Positions 1 to 7,400 of a stretch of DNA of 23,772 bases are shown one piece after another (position 1 is the first letter of the stretch; each line of letters starts with the position of its first letter). The notes below the pieces were generated by a model. It had not been told where the DNA came from, did no database searches, and saw nothing but the letters and a program-made list of their open reading frames with translations. Origin of the DNA: Mnemiopsis leidyi (taxonomy: Eukaryota > Ctenophora > Tentaculata > Lobata > Bolinopsidae). The translations under genes and the position numbers were made by a program. The DNA lies in the NCBI GenBank assembly GCA_000226015.1, contig JH154940.1:8235-32006 (forward strand), read 5' to 3'.

Positions 1-292
1 GCTGGTTGGTTTGTTGCTCAAGTAAAACTTGCTCATAGAATTAGAGTTATAAGGCTGGTTGGTTTGTTGCTCAAGTAAAACTTGCTCATAGAATTAGAGT
101 TATAAGGCTGGTTGGTTTGTTGCTCAAGTAAAACTTGCTCATAGAATTAGAGTTATAAGGCTGGTTGGTTTGTTGCTCAAGTAAAACTTGCTCATAGAAT
201 TAGAGTTATAAGGCTGGTTGGTTTGTTGCTCAAGTAAAACTTGCTCATGGAATTAGAGTTATAAGGCTGGTTGGTTTGTTGCTCAAGTAAAA
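1..292. repeat. 53-bp minisatellite at left edge, about 5.5 copies
   Basis: A 53-base unit starting gctggttggtttgttgctca recurs at 1, 54, 107, 160, 213 and 266; the last copy breaks off near 292. The copies are almost identical (one has 'catgg' for 'catag'), so the array is young or homogenised. It begins about 107 bases past the stop codon of the metalloproteinase gene, so it is either in that gene's 3' UTR or just beyond it. The left end of the array is outside the window. Confidence 0.97.
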
Positions 293-398
293 CATCAGAA
301 TTAAAGAAGAATTACGTGAAACTCCTAACTATAGTCACAAGTCATTTGTAAATTGTAATTTTTGAGAGAAAATTTCAATTGTTAGAAGGAAAACTTAA

Positions 399-518
399 TT
401 ACAAGTTTGTGTTCACCTCAAGATTGGCATTCCCAGCACCACAAGAAAGCCACATGTTCTCGATTTCGTATCTCTGACCATGCAGTCGATAGAGCTTGTC
501 GCTGTAAATCCAGTAACT
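399..518 (-). CDS. MMP exon 12: C-terminal hemopexin segment and stop
   Basis: Residues 465-503 and stop TAA (401-399). [12 protein letters not shown] completes blade 4. C490 pairs with C300 in the family. The tail of 13 residues after it is polar, ruling out a membrane anchor. Acceptor gccactcag. Confidence 0.95.
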   Translation of the reverse strand, partial: SYWIYSDKLYRLHGQRYEIENMWLSCGAGNANLEVNTNL

Positions 519-3500
519 CTGAGTGGCAATTTTAACATAAGTTGTAGTATAAGTTGCAAATCATTTATTTTAATGGGGCAACCATTTTAATGGGGTAACC
601 ACGATTCACATCTTTTGGAGTTAGATGATGAGAAGCTGATATTTTCAATTACGTAGTATGTTGATGTATCAATATGTTCACTTTTCTGTTCAGATTTTTG
701 TCGAAGAGATGATGAACAATCTGAAGATTAGTAGATTAGAACTGCGACTTTAGGTAATTTTTGATCTCTAATGACTTAAAAATTGACGACTTACCTTATC
801 TTTAAAAACGTAGGTTCTCCCGTCAGGGGCGGACGTGATATCATCTAGATTGTAGGGGATGCCTCTCCAGGTACGGATAGAGCGAGGATACCCGGGGTCC
901 ATTGTCTGAAAATTGAAGTATAATTGTCTCTACCATAGAAACGTGTCAGATAATTTTCTCTTGTCCCTGTACTCATAGAAACATTTTCATTTTCTGCCGT
1001 TCTCATAGAATTAAATTTAAATGTCATCTTTGGTTTTCTCATAGATGCATTTTCTTCTTTTAATATTTTGATTTTAGTCTCATTATTTCTGTTTAAACTG
1101 ATCTATTCAATATTTATACTGGGATCACGCTTTAAAATTTATTGCTATGAATTTATAAATGAATGAATGAAGACCAACCAACCGGGAGACTTAAAAATCT
1201 AGAACTAACCCCACTACATTTAAATTCAGATACTTTGATTTTAGCGGTAGCCATGATCACTTAACTATGCAGAAATGAGGAACAGCAAGTCACTTTAATT
1301 AATAACTTACTCTAAATCAAACAATGCGTCTGTGCGGTGCGGTATGACACTTACAGAATTAAGGAGTAAGGACAGAGTATTACTTATTAGCGAGATTGTA
1401 TGGTTTGGCGGTTAACTAGGAACTCAGAAACTCGGTACCCAGGCTATAACGTTTTGTATTTAAGTATCGTATAGGAGTATTAGATTTAAATTGAAAGAGT
1501 TTGCTCACTTCCAAGGCGCCTCATGTCTCGTTAGCCCGTCAATTCCAGTAATAAAATCTGCCTCGAGTGTAATTGCTGGAGGCTTTGCAGAGGTGTTTAA
1601 ATTCTGCTAAGTCTTATTTAGCATAGATTAAGGGACTGTCAGGCAGCTGGCTACCAAAACTGTGCTTCCAACTTCTATTTTAAGTTCTTATGCAAGTCCT
1701 AAATCTTCAAACCCATAGTGTACTGGTATAAGCTCCTAATTTTGACACGAATATAAGCACTGAACTATGGGGGAACAATATTGTCGTCTTTTTCATGAGA
1801 TGAGTGACATGAAGCATCTGACAGGTGCGGTGTAGGGGTTCAGTGAAGCCAGGGTAGTATATTTATATACCAATTGTTACTTTATCGTAAACTTTATATT
1901 TATATGTTACTTTATCGTCTTGCAGGCCGGTCTGCAGCAAACTCAAGGATTGCAACGATTTATTGGTAAAGTATCCCAACTTTTCTGATTTGAATGTTAC
2001 TTTTCTCTGTATGACTAAGAAATGCGATCTTTTAGGAAACTTTTTTTTTTTCGCATTTCTTAGTCATACAGAGAAAAGTAACATTCAAATCAGAACTGTT
2101 ATGAGACTAAATAACTATCCGCTGCTACTACAAATATCCCAACTTTTATAAGGATGATAGTCGTGGTAATTCTAAAATAGTAAAATATATCATGAAGGAT
2201 TTGATTGAATTGTTTCTATTGTAGAAAACTTAGAAAAATGCAAGCCTGTCGAATTTGATATTATTCTAGTCCACAATAATAAAGTACTACTGCCTATTGA
2301 ATTATTTGTTGGAAATGCAGTGAAAGGAACTACTGCTTAGAAGATCAATAACTATCATATTTTTAGAGTGTCTGCTACTACTTATCTACAAGGGTTACAA
2401 CAATACAACAAAACTCTAAAGAGATTACTCATATTACAACAATACAACAAAACTCTAAAGAGTTTACTCATATTACAACAATACAACAAAACTCTAAAGA
2501 GTTTACTCACATTACAACAATACAACAAAACTCTAAAGAGTTTGCTCACATAACAACAATACAACAAAACTCTAAAGAGTTTGCTCACATTGCTGTAAAG
2601 ATCGTAACGCCAGTACCGCCCCCTACTACCAAACAAATAGGCTTTGTCATTGTGGGACCACCTGAGATAATAATAATATTATTATTGTTGTTTCCAAAAC
2701 ACTAACTTCAATGGAAAAATCTAGATTGTTACATGATTTTTTCAATCATGAGTATCAATCAGCCCACCTCACCAAAGGAAATGATATTATGAATGTAATG
2801 GGACATACTTAAAAGCTGCGATAATGTCGTCGTAGATTAAACCGAAGTCTCTCACTGATTTTGGGTATCCTTTGTCTACAGACTTAGTTATCCAGTCCCA
2901 TCTCCATACCACCTTGTTTCTGAAGACATGATTATAAGTTAGACTTATAGTTATGGGAAATTGTAATATTTTCAGCTATAACTATTTTCGTAAAATCATT
3001 ATAGGAACAAATGATGTGACATAATATTCAGAAACTATTGCACTGCAAAGTGCTCTGAGAAGATAATTCTAAGGCTGGATTATAAACTTTTCAGTTTGAA
3101 TGGCAGGAAAATAAAGCTTGTTCATCAAAAAAACAGCTGTAGATTTATACCTGAAGAAGTAGACTTTGTTATTGATACCGGCCATAGCAGCAGTTACAGG
3201 ACCGCTTATCCCCGGGAACGCTGAGGATATCTTCACCGGAAAGTGAGGGGATGATGTCTGACTGTTAAACATCCACACTTCATCTCCTCTAAACATGAAG
3301 AATGCTTTACCTGGGATAGGGATAACGATAAAGTTTAACTTTCATAAAGTAGACTTACTTGCAAACTTTAATCTTCATGTAATATAGCATCAGACATAAA
3401 GCAGGTGGACAAATAGCAGGTTGAGACAGGTGGTTAATCTTGATAGGATTTAAAGATCTAGTCGGACCAACTAACATCTAATCTTATGTTGAGGCACTGC

Positions 3501-6500
3501 AACATAAGTCGGAATTATAAAGTCTCCTAATAACAGCTACCTACCTATGGTTAATACAGCATCAGTACTCTCAGGAACTTCGCACGATTCTTCAGTAGAA
3601 CTCATAAACGCAAAGTCTGTACTGCCAGTATAGTCTGCCCGTACTTTAGTTGACGGTTCTGATATCGTCTGGTCTTTACTTGCTGCAGGATTTATCTTAG
3701 CTAGATTAGACAATTCTGAATTCGCTGGAGATTCATCTTAGCTAGATTAAACAATTCTGAATTCGCTGGAGATTCGTCTTAGCTAGATTAGACAATTCTG
3801 AATTCGCTGGAGATTCGTCTTAGCTAGATGTGCAGCTGTTTTTTATTCGGCCGATTGATTTATATTTTAACTTGGTTTATACAGTGATTCATCTATATCC
3901 AAAGATCTAAGAACTTACGCTCTCCATATAGTTCAACAATTCCATCAATGTCATCCTGTCCTAGTTGGCCGAACACGCCCCGCTTGTACACGGGATTCAT
4001 CACACTGTTCTGAGCTTTGGTGTGTTTCAGTCCCAGGGCGTGGCCGATCTCGTGCACTGCACCCTGGTGGAAAAGTTTTAGTTCTGTTTTTATTTATAAG
4101 TTTTAGTTCCGTCTTTATTTATAAGTTTTAGTTCCGTCTTTATTTATAAGTTTTATTTCCGTTTTTATTTATAAGTTTTATTTCCGTTTTTATTTATAAG
4201 TTTTAGTTCCGTTTTTATTTATAAGTTTTAGTTCCGTTTTTATTTATAAACTCAAAAATATCACTCATAAATGTGCATATACTCAAGCAATGCAGCGCGT
4301 AAGTGTGATTGTTCTATAAGTTAGAATTTTTCATGCAATTTAAGTAGTTACATAAACGATGTTTAGCCCTTCCCAAAAAATAATATTCTTCACTTCTATA
4401 TTGCATGATAATGTAAAGACCAGAGAACCAAGTCCAAACTCCAATCTTACAAAGCGATTACGTTATATAAACGATTTGTAACCCCTCCCAAAAATCACCG
4501 TTTTCTATTAAGTACCACGATAACTGCACCAAGCGACTAAATAGCGTTGGTATATTCGATTCATGTTGTAATCTTAGGTTTAATTTATCTATTTCTTCAG
4601 TAATAATAATGTCTCATACCAAATAATCAAAGTTGCTCACTTTAATTTAATGATTTTATTACTATTAGCCGTATATTATGATAGATTGATTGAAGTTAAA
4701 GAGTTCTTCTCGACAAATGAGACAGGGAATAAATGTTCTCTTACCCACATAAGATCATAACTATCCTTCTGTGCTCCGTTTAACAGCCAGTTTTCGTCAT
4801 CGTCGAAGTGTATTTCCCCGACCGGAGGAAAGGAAGCATGAGCCAGCACTCCTCCCGGACCGTCAAATGATAATCTGTGATATAAGATACTAGACAGATA
4901 GTTTAGATATAAATATTGGAAGTCTTTGATAGATGGATAGATTAAATAGAAATATTGGAAGTCTGTGATAGACAGATAGATTAAATAGAAATATTGGAAG
5001 TCTGTGATAGACAGATGGTAGTCTATTTATAGTCTGTTACGCAACTTTTTTGTTATAATTTGATATTTTAAGTCATACGGTTTATCAAACACCCCAGTAA
5101 GTTCAGGAAAGTATCACTACTCAAAAGTATGGATCTTTAAAATAGCTTTTAATTTTTTTTTCAGTTTTAGTCTTACTTTTTGTCTGTGTGAGAAGATCTG
5201 TTAGTTTGATGGGAGCCGGTAAGAAAAGAAACGATCATATCAGCGTTCTTCTCTCTCTTGATCCTCTTTATTGATAGGTCACTAGCCTGCTCCCATAACT
5301 TGGCAGCGGATAAAAACACCTTATCTACTGATTCTGGACTCAAGGCTTCGTTCTCAGAATATTTAGATATGGTAAACTGCAAGTCTTTCTTTCTCCATCT
5401 TGATGCAATAGCGTATCTCTTTAATCGTCTGTAGCGTATTGAATCTTATTAAACAAATAAATAAGGATTTGGTGTGGATGCTTTCTGTTCATTTTGAAGG
5501 TGTGAAGTTCAATTATGCATCTAAACTTCAGGATTATCTATAGGGCAGTGTTATAGAACTGATAGCTTTTATCAATATTTTTTGACGTGAAGAGTTTCTC
5601 AAGATGTAAGATTCAGCAACATTACCCTGAGGCAGATTGCTCGATGTCAGGCATGCCACATCTGGGGGAGTCCATTCTCAGCAGGGTCTCCTCATCCAGC
5701 ACTCCAGTCAGAGGCAAGTTGTGGAAATCCTGGACAATATTATCTATTCATATTCGTAGGTTAATATACACGACCACAAACAATTGTGGTTCATGGGCTT
5801 GTAAATTTTCGATCATGAAGACCTACATACATTTAACATGCATTAGTGGTAAAAAACATCCTTTTATTGCTTTATCTTTTTACTTGTGAATGTGATAACA
5901 TCATTGCTGAGTCTGACTTTATTTTGTTTTATTTAAATTTTGTCTTATTTGACAACCTACCCTAACAACCTACCCTTTCAACCTAGCCTAACAACCTACC
6001 CTTACAACCTACCCTTACAACCTACCCTTACAACCTACCCTAACAACCTACCCTAACATCCTACCCTTACAACCTACCCTTACAAGTTACAACCTACCCT
6101 AACAATTTTCACGCGTAACTCTTAAACCTGCATTATTTTTTAAAAATGTGGCACTTTTCGTCACTCAGTTTGCTTAAGTGTCTGGCACAGACCTACTACA
6201 GCGGTACAAAACTGCGGGTTTTTTGCTAAGAATTCCCTGCACTCATTTATGAACCTTCGAACTATATTTATTAAACGTGACCCAAGGTCATATAAAATAA
6301 ACGTGAGACTAATTCTTTAGAGCAGTGCGTGGTCACGGAGTGCCGAGAAAAATTAACTTTTGTTCGATTTCCCGCCTTGTTGTCGTTTAAAGTCGACTCC
6401 AATATCCCGCCAACGTTTACCAACAATTGTAGGATTATTTGGATCTTGTAGAAGTTCAAAAGAGTGAAGTCCTGACTATAGTGCCAATAACGCTGGAATT

Positions 6501-7266
6501 TCACCCCAAGTGCCACTGCATATCTCCATCCAGAGAGGCTGACTGTGAAACCTACAAAAGCGGCAACAAGTCTACACCAAAATATGTGAATCCCCGAGAG
6601 GCTATGAAGGAAGTCCTACAAGCTGCAGAGCTGTAGTACAGCTCTAAATCTAGAGTTTTACTTCTCCGCAATAACACTTGTAAATTTAGAATCTGCCGAT
6701 CGTTAGAACAATGATTAATGATATACGTAGATCGAGACGTTTAAACCTAAGATTAAGCCTCTGAATCAAGATTCTTAGACTTCAAAACGAACTGTTATCC
6801 GCTAAAAAGTATGCATTATAAACAAACGTCTTACCTGAAACTGTAAAATTCCGTTGTTAAGCAGCTCCTCTGCAGAAGAAGCGGCTGCTGGATCAACTGT
6901 CAGATACCCGTATTTCTCCAAGTATTCCTGCATGGGATTCTCATTTAGATTTTGTGTGGTTTCCTAAGGGGCTGCCTTCCCACACATTAATATTTTATTT
7001 TATTTTATTTTCAATCGGAAGTTGAGGTATTATGATGCACTGCAGCAGCAGCAGTGATACAGCGTTAATGTGATACAGATTTACGGTGTTACATTGGAAT
7101 AAAGTTTCTGTCCAATAATTCAAAAAAAGTGTAAAGATAACCTTTATACAATAGGAATTAAAGTAATCAGATATTTTCGTCTTGCATTTACCTGAGGATC
7201 GGTTGATAAAAGAGCGGTGAATATGCAGACTAAAGAAATTGCACGAACAACCATTGAAACAGCCAT
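399..7266 (-). CDS. Matrix metalloproteinase, secreted, furin-activated, hemopexin type (12 coding exons, 503 aa)
   Basis: A zinc endopeptidase of the M10A family that cleaves extracellular matrix or pericellular proteins. Joined minus-strand exons: 7266-7192, 6927-6835, 5729-5626, 5428-5177, 4874-4745, 4063-3919, 3682-3545, 3310-3151, 2919-2809, 2661-2589, 905-795, 518-399. All introns are GT-AG and all phases match. Residues 1 to about 21 are a signal peptide. PRCGMPD at 78-84 is the cysteine switch (C80). RLKRY at 92-96 is a furin-type activation site. The catalytic domain runs from about 96 to 266, with zinc ligands H222, H226 and H232, general base E223, Met-turn M240, and structural zinc or calcium segments around H171-[13 protein letters not shown] (178-188) and H197. 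A hinge (about 267-299) leads to a hemopexin propeller bounded by C300 and C490. No fibronectin inserts, membrane anchor or GPI signal are seen, so it should be secreted. Length is typical of the family. No AATAAA was found between the stop and position 1. Confidence 0.96.
795..905 (-). CDS. MMP exon 11: hemopexin blade 3 to 4
   Basis: Residues 428-464, [17 protein letters not shown] then DDITSA and TYVFKDK. Acceptor ttttcag, donor AAG|gtaagt, phase 0 on both sides. Confidence 0.95.
1985..2093. repeat. Long inverted repeat, 43-bp arms with no mismatch seen
   Basis: Arm 1 (1985-2027) starts ctgatttgaatgttac; arm 2 (2051-2093) is its reverse complement by direct reading, ending gtaacattcaaatcag. 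The 23-base spacer ends in a run of T. The words tatcccaactttt at 1971-1983 and 2133-2145 lie on either side as a direct repeat. It sits inside MMP intron 10, so the pre-mRNA should form a long hairpin. It could be a foldback/MITE-type element or a palindromic template-switch product. Confidence 0.93.
2209..2340 (+). pseudogene. Short protein-like frame, unrecognised (43 codons)
   Basis: A plus-strand frame runs from just after a TGA to TAG 2338-2340. It reads like protein ([20 protein letters not shown]) but has no ATG start and no family I recognise. It lies antisense in MMP intron 10. Most likely it is a remnant of a transposon or gene copy; chance is not excluded. Confidence 0.25.
2395..2592. 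repeat. 39-bp minisatellite spanning the exon 10 splice donor, 5 copies
   Basis: The word ctctaaagag recurs at 2414, 2453, 2492, 2531 and 2570, a strict 39-base period. On the minus strand each unit begins at the position of the exon 10 donor. The three exon-proximal units read gtgagc (2588), gtgagc (2549) and gtgagt (2510); the two distal units read atgagt, so they lack GT. Thirty-nine is a multiple of three and no unit has a stop in the exon's frame. Confidence 0.96.
2589..2661 (-). CDS. MMP exon 10: hemopexin blade 3
   Basis: Completes K403 and encodes 404-427: [20 protein letters not shown] then LYSN. Acceptor ttatctcag, donor AAT|gtgagc at 2588. Phase 0 at its end joins exon 11 as YSN-TMDPGYP, matching the hemopexin pattern. 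The donor lies inside the last copy of a 39-bp minisatellite, and the reading frame stays open through the whole array, so longer versions of this exon are possible. Confidence 0.92.
2667..2690. repeat. ATA/ATT trinucleotide microsatellite
   Basis: A short imperfect palindromic run of ata and att triplets, five bases upstream (on the minus strand) of the exon 10 acceptor dinucleotide. It occupies the place of the pyrimidine tract. Confidence 0.8.
2809..2919 (-). CDS. MMP exon 9: hemopexin blade 2 to 3
   Basis: Completes R366 and encodes 367-402 plus two bases. [18 protein letters not shown] and DDIIAAF are hemopexin consensus. Acceptor tcttcag, donor AA|gtatgt. Confidence 0.95.
3151..3310 (-). 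CDS. MMP exon 8: hemopexin blade 1 to 2
   Basis: Completes G313 and encodes 314-365 plus two bases. [14 protein letters not shown] and [15 protein letters not shown] are hemopexin repeat strands. Acceptor tatcccag, donor AG|gtataa. A frame past the donor remains open for about 16 codons without domain similarity. Confidence 0.95.
3545..3682 (-). CDS. MMP exon 7: hinge and start of hemopexin domain
   Basis: Completes P267 and encodes 268-312 plus one base. A Ser/Thr/Glu-rich hinge is followed by [14 protein letters not shown]300 is the first cysteine of the hemopexin disulfide. Acceptor tcctgcag, donor G|gtaggt. Confidence 0.93.
3691..3830. repeat. 41-bp minisatellite next to the exon 7 acceptor, about 3.4 copies
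   Basis: The word ttagctagat recurs at 3697, 3738, 3779 and 3820 (period 41). The array starts about 8 bases outside the acceptor of MMP exon 7. On the minus strand each unit reads gctaagatgaatctccag, close to the true acceptor context gctaagataaatcctgcag, so the array looks like an amplified copy of the splice acceptor region. Confidence 0.93.
3919..4063 (-). CDS. MMP exon 6: catalytic zinc helix and Met-turn
   Basis: Residues 219-266 plus one base. [11 protein letters not shown] supplies three zinc histidines and the catalytic glutamate. SVMNPVY is the Met-turn, and [11 protein letters not shown] closes the catalytic domain. Acceptor ttccaccag, donor C|gtaagt. Confidence 0.97.
4075..4249. 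repeat. 25-bp minisatellite next to the exon 6 acceptor, 7 copies
   Basis: Units begin gttttagttc or gttttatttc at 4075, 4100, 4125, 4150, 4175, 4200 and 4225. It starts about ten bases upstream (minus strand) of the acceptor of the exon with the catalytic zinc motif. Read on the minus strand, every unit contains AATAAA, the canonical poly(A) signal word, so intron 5 carries seven of them. Confidence 0.95.
4745..4874 (-). CDS. MMP exon 5: structural zinc/calcium region
   Basis: Completes codon 175 and encodes 176-218. Contains [11 protein letters not shown] and HFDDDENW, the conserved calcium and structural zinc loops. The segment between them (SFPPVGEI) is a few residues shorter than usual. 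Acceptor tatcacag, donor TGG|gtaaga. Confidence 0.96.
4893..5020. repeat. 39-bp minisatellite upstream of the exon 5 acceptor, about 3 copies
   Basis: The word ggaagtct recurs at 4918, 4957 and 4996 (period 39). On the minus strand each unit carries ctatcacag followed by ac, similar to the true acceptor ttatatcacag about 20 bases downstream. It therefore offers two or three decoy 3' splice sites in MMP intron 4. Confidence 0.9.
5177..5428 (-). CDS. MMP exon 4: furin site and first half of catalytic domain
   Basis: Completes codon 91 and encodes 92-174 plus two bases. RLKRY gives an R-x-K-R furin motif directly before the catalytic domain, then [13 protein letters not shown] (typical MMP strand 1) and [12 protein letters not shown]. 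The upstream phase (GG|A) selects the acceptor gctacag at 5429 over an alternative at 5445. Compared with the family, the loop before FDGPGG seems enlarged: H164-Q-T and H171-T-D could each stand in the HGD zinc-ligand position. Confidence 0.95.
5626..5729 (-). CDS. MMP exon 3: propeptide with cysteine switch
   Basis: Residues 57-90 plus two bases of codon 91. It carries the '[10 protein letters not shown]' prodomain motif and PRCGMPD, whose cysteine (C80) blocks the catalytic zinc in the zymogen. Acceptor ttgtccag, donor GG|gtaatg. Confidence 0.96.
5952..6105. repeat. 12-bp telomere-like repeat in MMP intron 2
   Basis: About a dozen copies of acaacctaccct, with the next base alternating between a and t. 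On the minus strand most units contain GTTAGGGT or GTAAGGGT, that is, the animal telomere hexamer TTAGGG or a one-base variant set in a 12-base unit. The RNA strand is G-rich. Confidence 0.92.
6433..6636 (+). CDS. Unrecognised plus-strand frame nested in MMP intron 2 (67 codons)
   Basis: An open frame between an in-frame TAG (6430-6432) and stop TAG (6634-6636), reading [18 protein letters not shown], then [16 protein letters not shown], and ending [13 protein letters not shown]. Composition is protein-like and unlike the A+T-rich intron around it. There is no ATG near its start, but caattgtag|GA could be a splice acceptor. It may be a 3' exon of a gene nested antisense in the MMP intron, or a piece of a transposon-encoded protein. 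No domain is recognised. Confidence 0.3.
   Translation, partial: DYLDLVEVQKSEVLTIVPITLEFHPKCHCISPSREADCETYKSGNKSTPKYVNPREAMKEVLQAAEL
6835..6927 (-). CDS. MMP exon 2: propeptide, first part
   Basis: Residues 26-56, starting EYLEKYGYL, the usual start of the MMP prodomain ('YLxKYGYL'), and ending [10 protein letters not shown]. Acceptor catgcag, donor CAG|gtaaga, phase 0 on both sides. Confidence 0.95.
7192..7266 (-). CDS. MMP exon 1: signal peptide
   Basis: Encodes residues 1-25. The start MAVSM is followed by a hydrophobic core (about residues 9-20) and a likely cleavage near ALLS-T. ATG 7266-7264 is the first in-frame start that gives a signal peptide. The donor CAG|gtaaat leaves phase 0. 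Confidence 0.93.
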
Positions 7267-7328
7267 GATGGGAGCTATCAAAACTGAAACACGAATTTTG
7301 GTTAACCCCTTCACAAATAAAACAGAAA

Positions 7329-7400
7329 TGCAAAGTGCAGATCAATGCTAATTTTCACTGCTATCAATCACTGGTTCATATCTAGGCTCTGCACTTTGCA
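7329..7400. repeat. 12-bp inverted repeat upstream of the MMP start
   Basis: tgcaaagtgcag (7329-7340) and ctgcactttgca (7389-7400) are exact reverse complements, 48 bases apart and 60-130 bases upstream of the MMP ATG. They could form a stem in the 5' UTR or act as paired protein sites in the promoter. No TATA box is evident. Confidence 0.6.

Larger units (their letters stand above)
906..2588 (-). other. MMP intron 10 (largest intron)
   Basis: Non-coding for the metalloproteinase. It holds the donor-linked minisatellite (2395-2592), the long hairpin (1985-2093), a short plus-strand protein-like frame (2209-2340) and a two-copy 14-base repeat tgttactttatcgt (1875, 1905). Near 930-1060 the motif ctcatagaa recurs; at 1002 it shares twelve bases (ctcatagaatta) with the 53-bp array at the left edge. 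Confidence 0.85.

Noticed and set aside
845-1042. 65-codon minus frame over MMP exon 11
   Set aside because: It uses another frame than the hemopexin exon and runs into intron repeats; a shadow.
2368-2553. 61-codon plus frame of [11 protein letters not shown] repeats
   Set aside because: Created only by the 39-bp minisatellite.
2382-2636. 84-codon minus frame with repeats [13 protein letters not shown], as a separate gene
   Set aside because: It is exon 10 of the MMP read through its donor into the 39-bp array; treated as possible exon extension, not a gene.
5587-5889. 100-codon plus frame
   Set aside because: Antisense shadow of the cysteine-switch exon, extending into the intron.
6271-6516. 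81-codon minus frame in MMP intron 2
   Set aside because: Overlaps the better plus-strand frame, has no splice sites that fit the MMP, and no recognisable product.
6995-7345. 116-codon minus frame at the MMP start
   Set aside because: Different frame from exon 1 and continues into intron 1; the signal peptide frame is clearly the real one.
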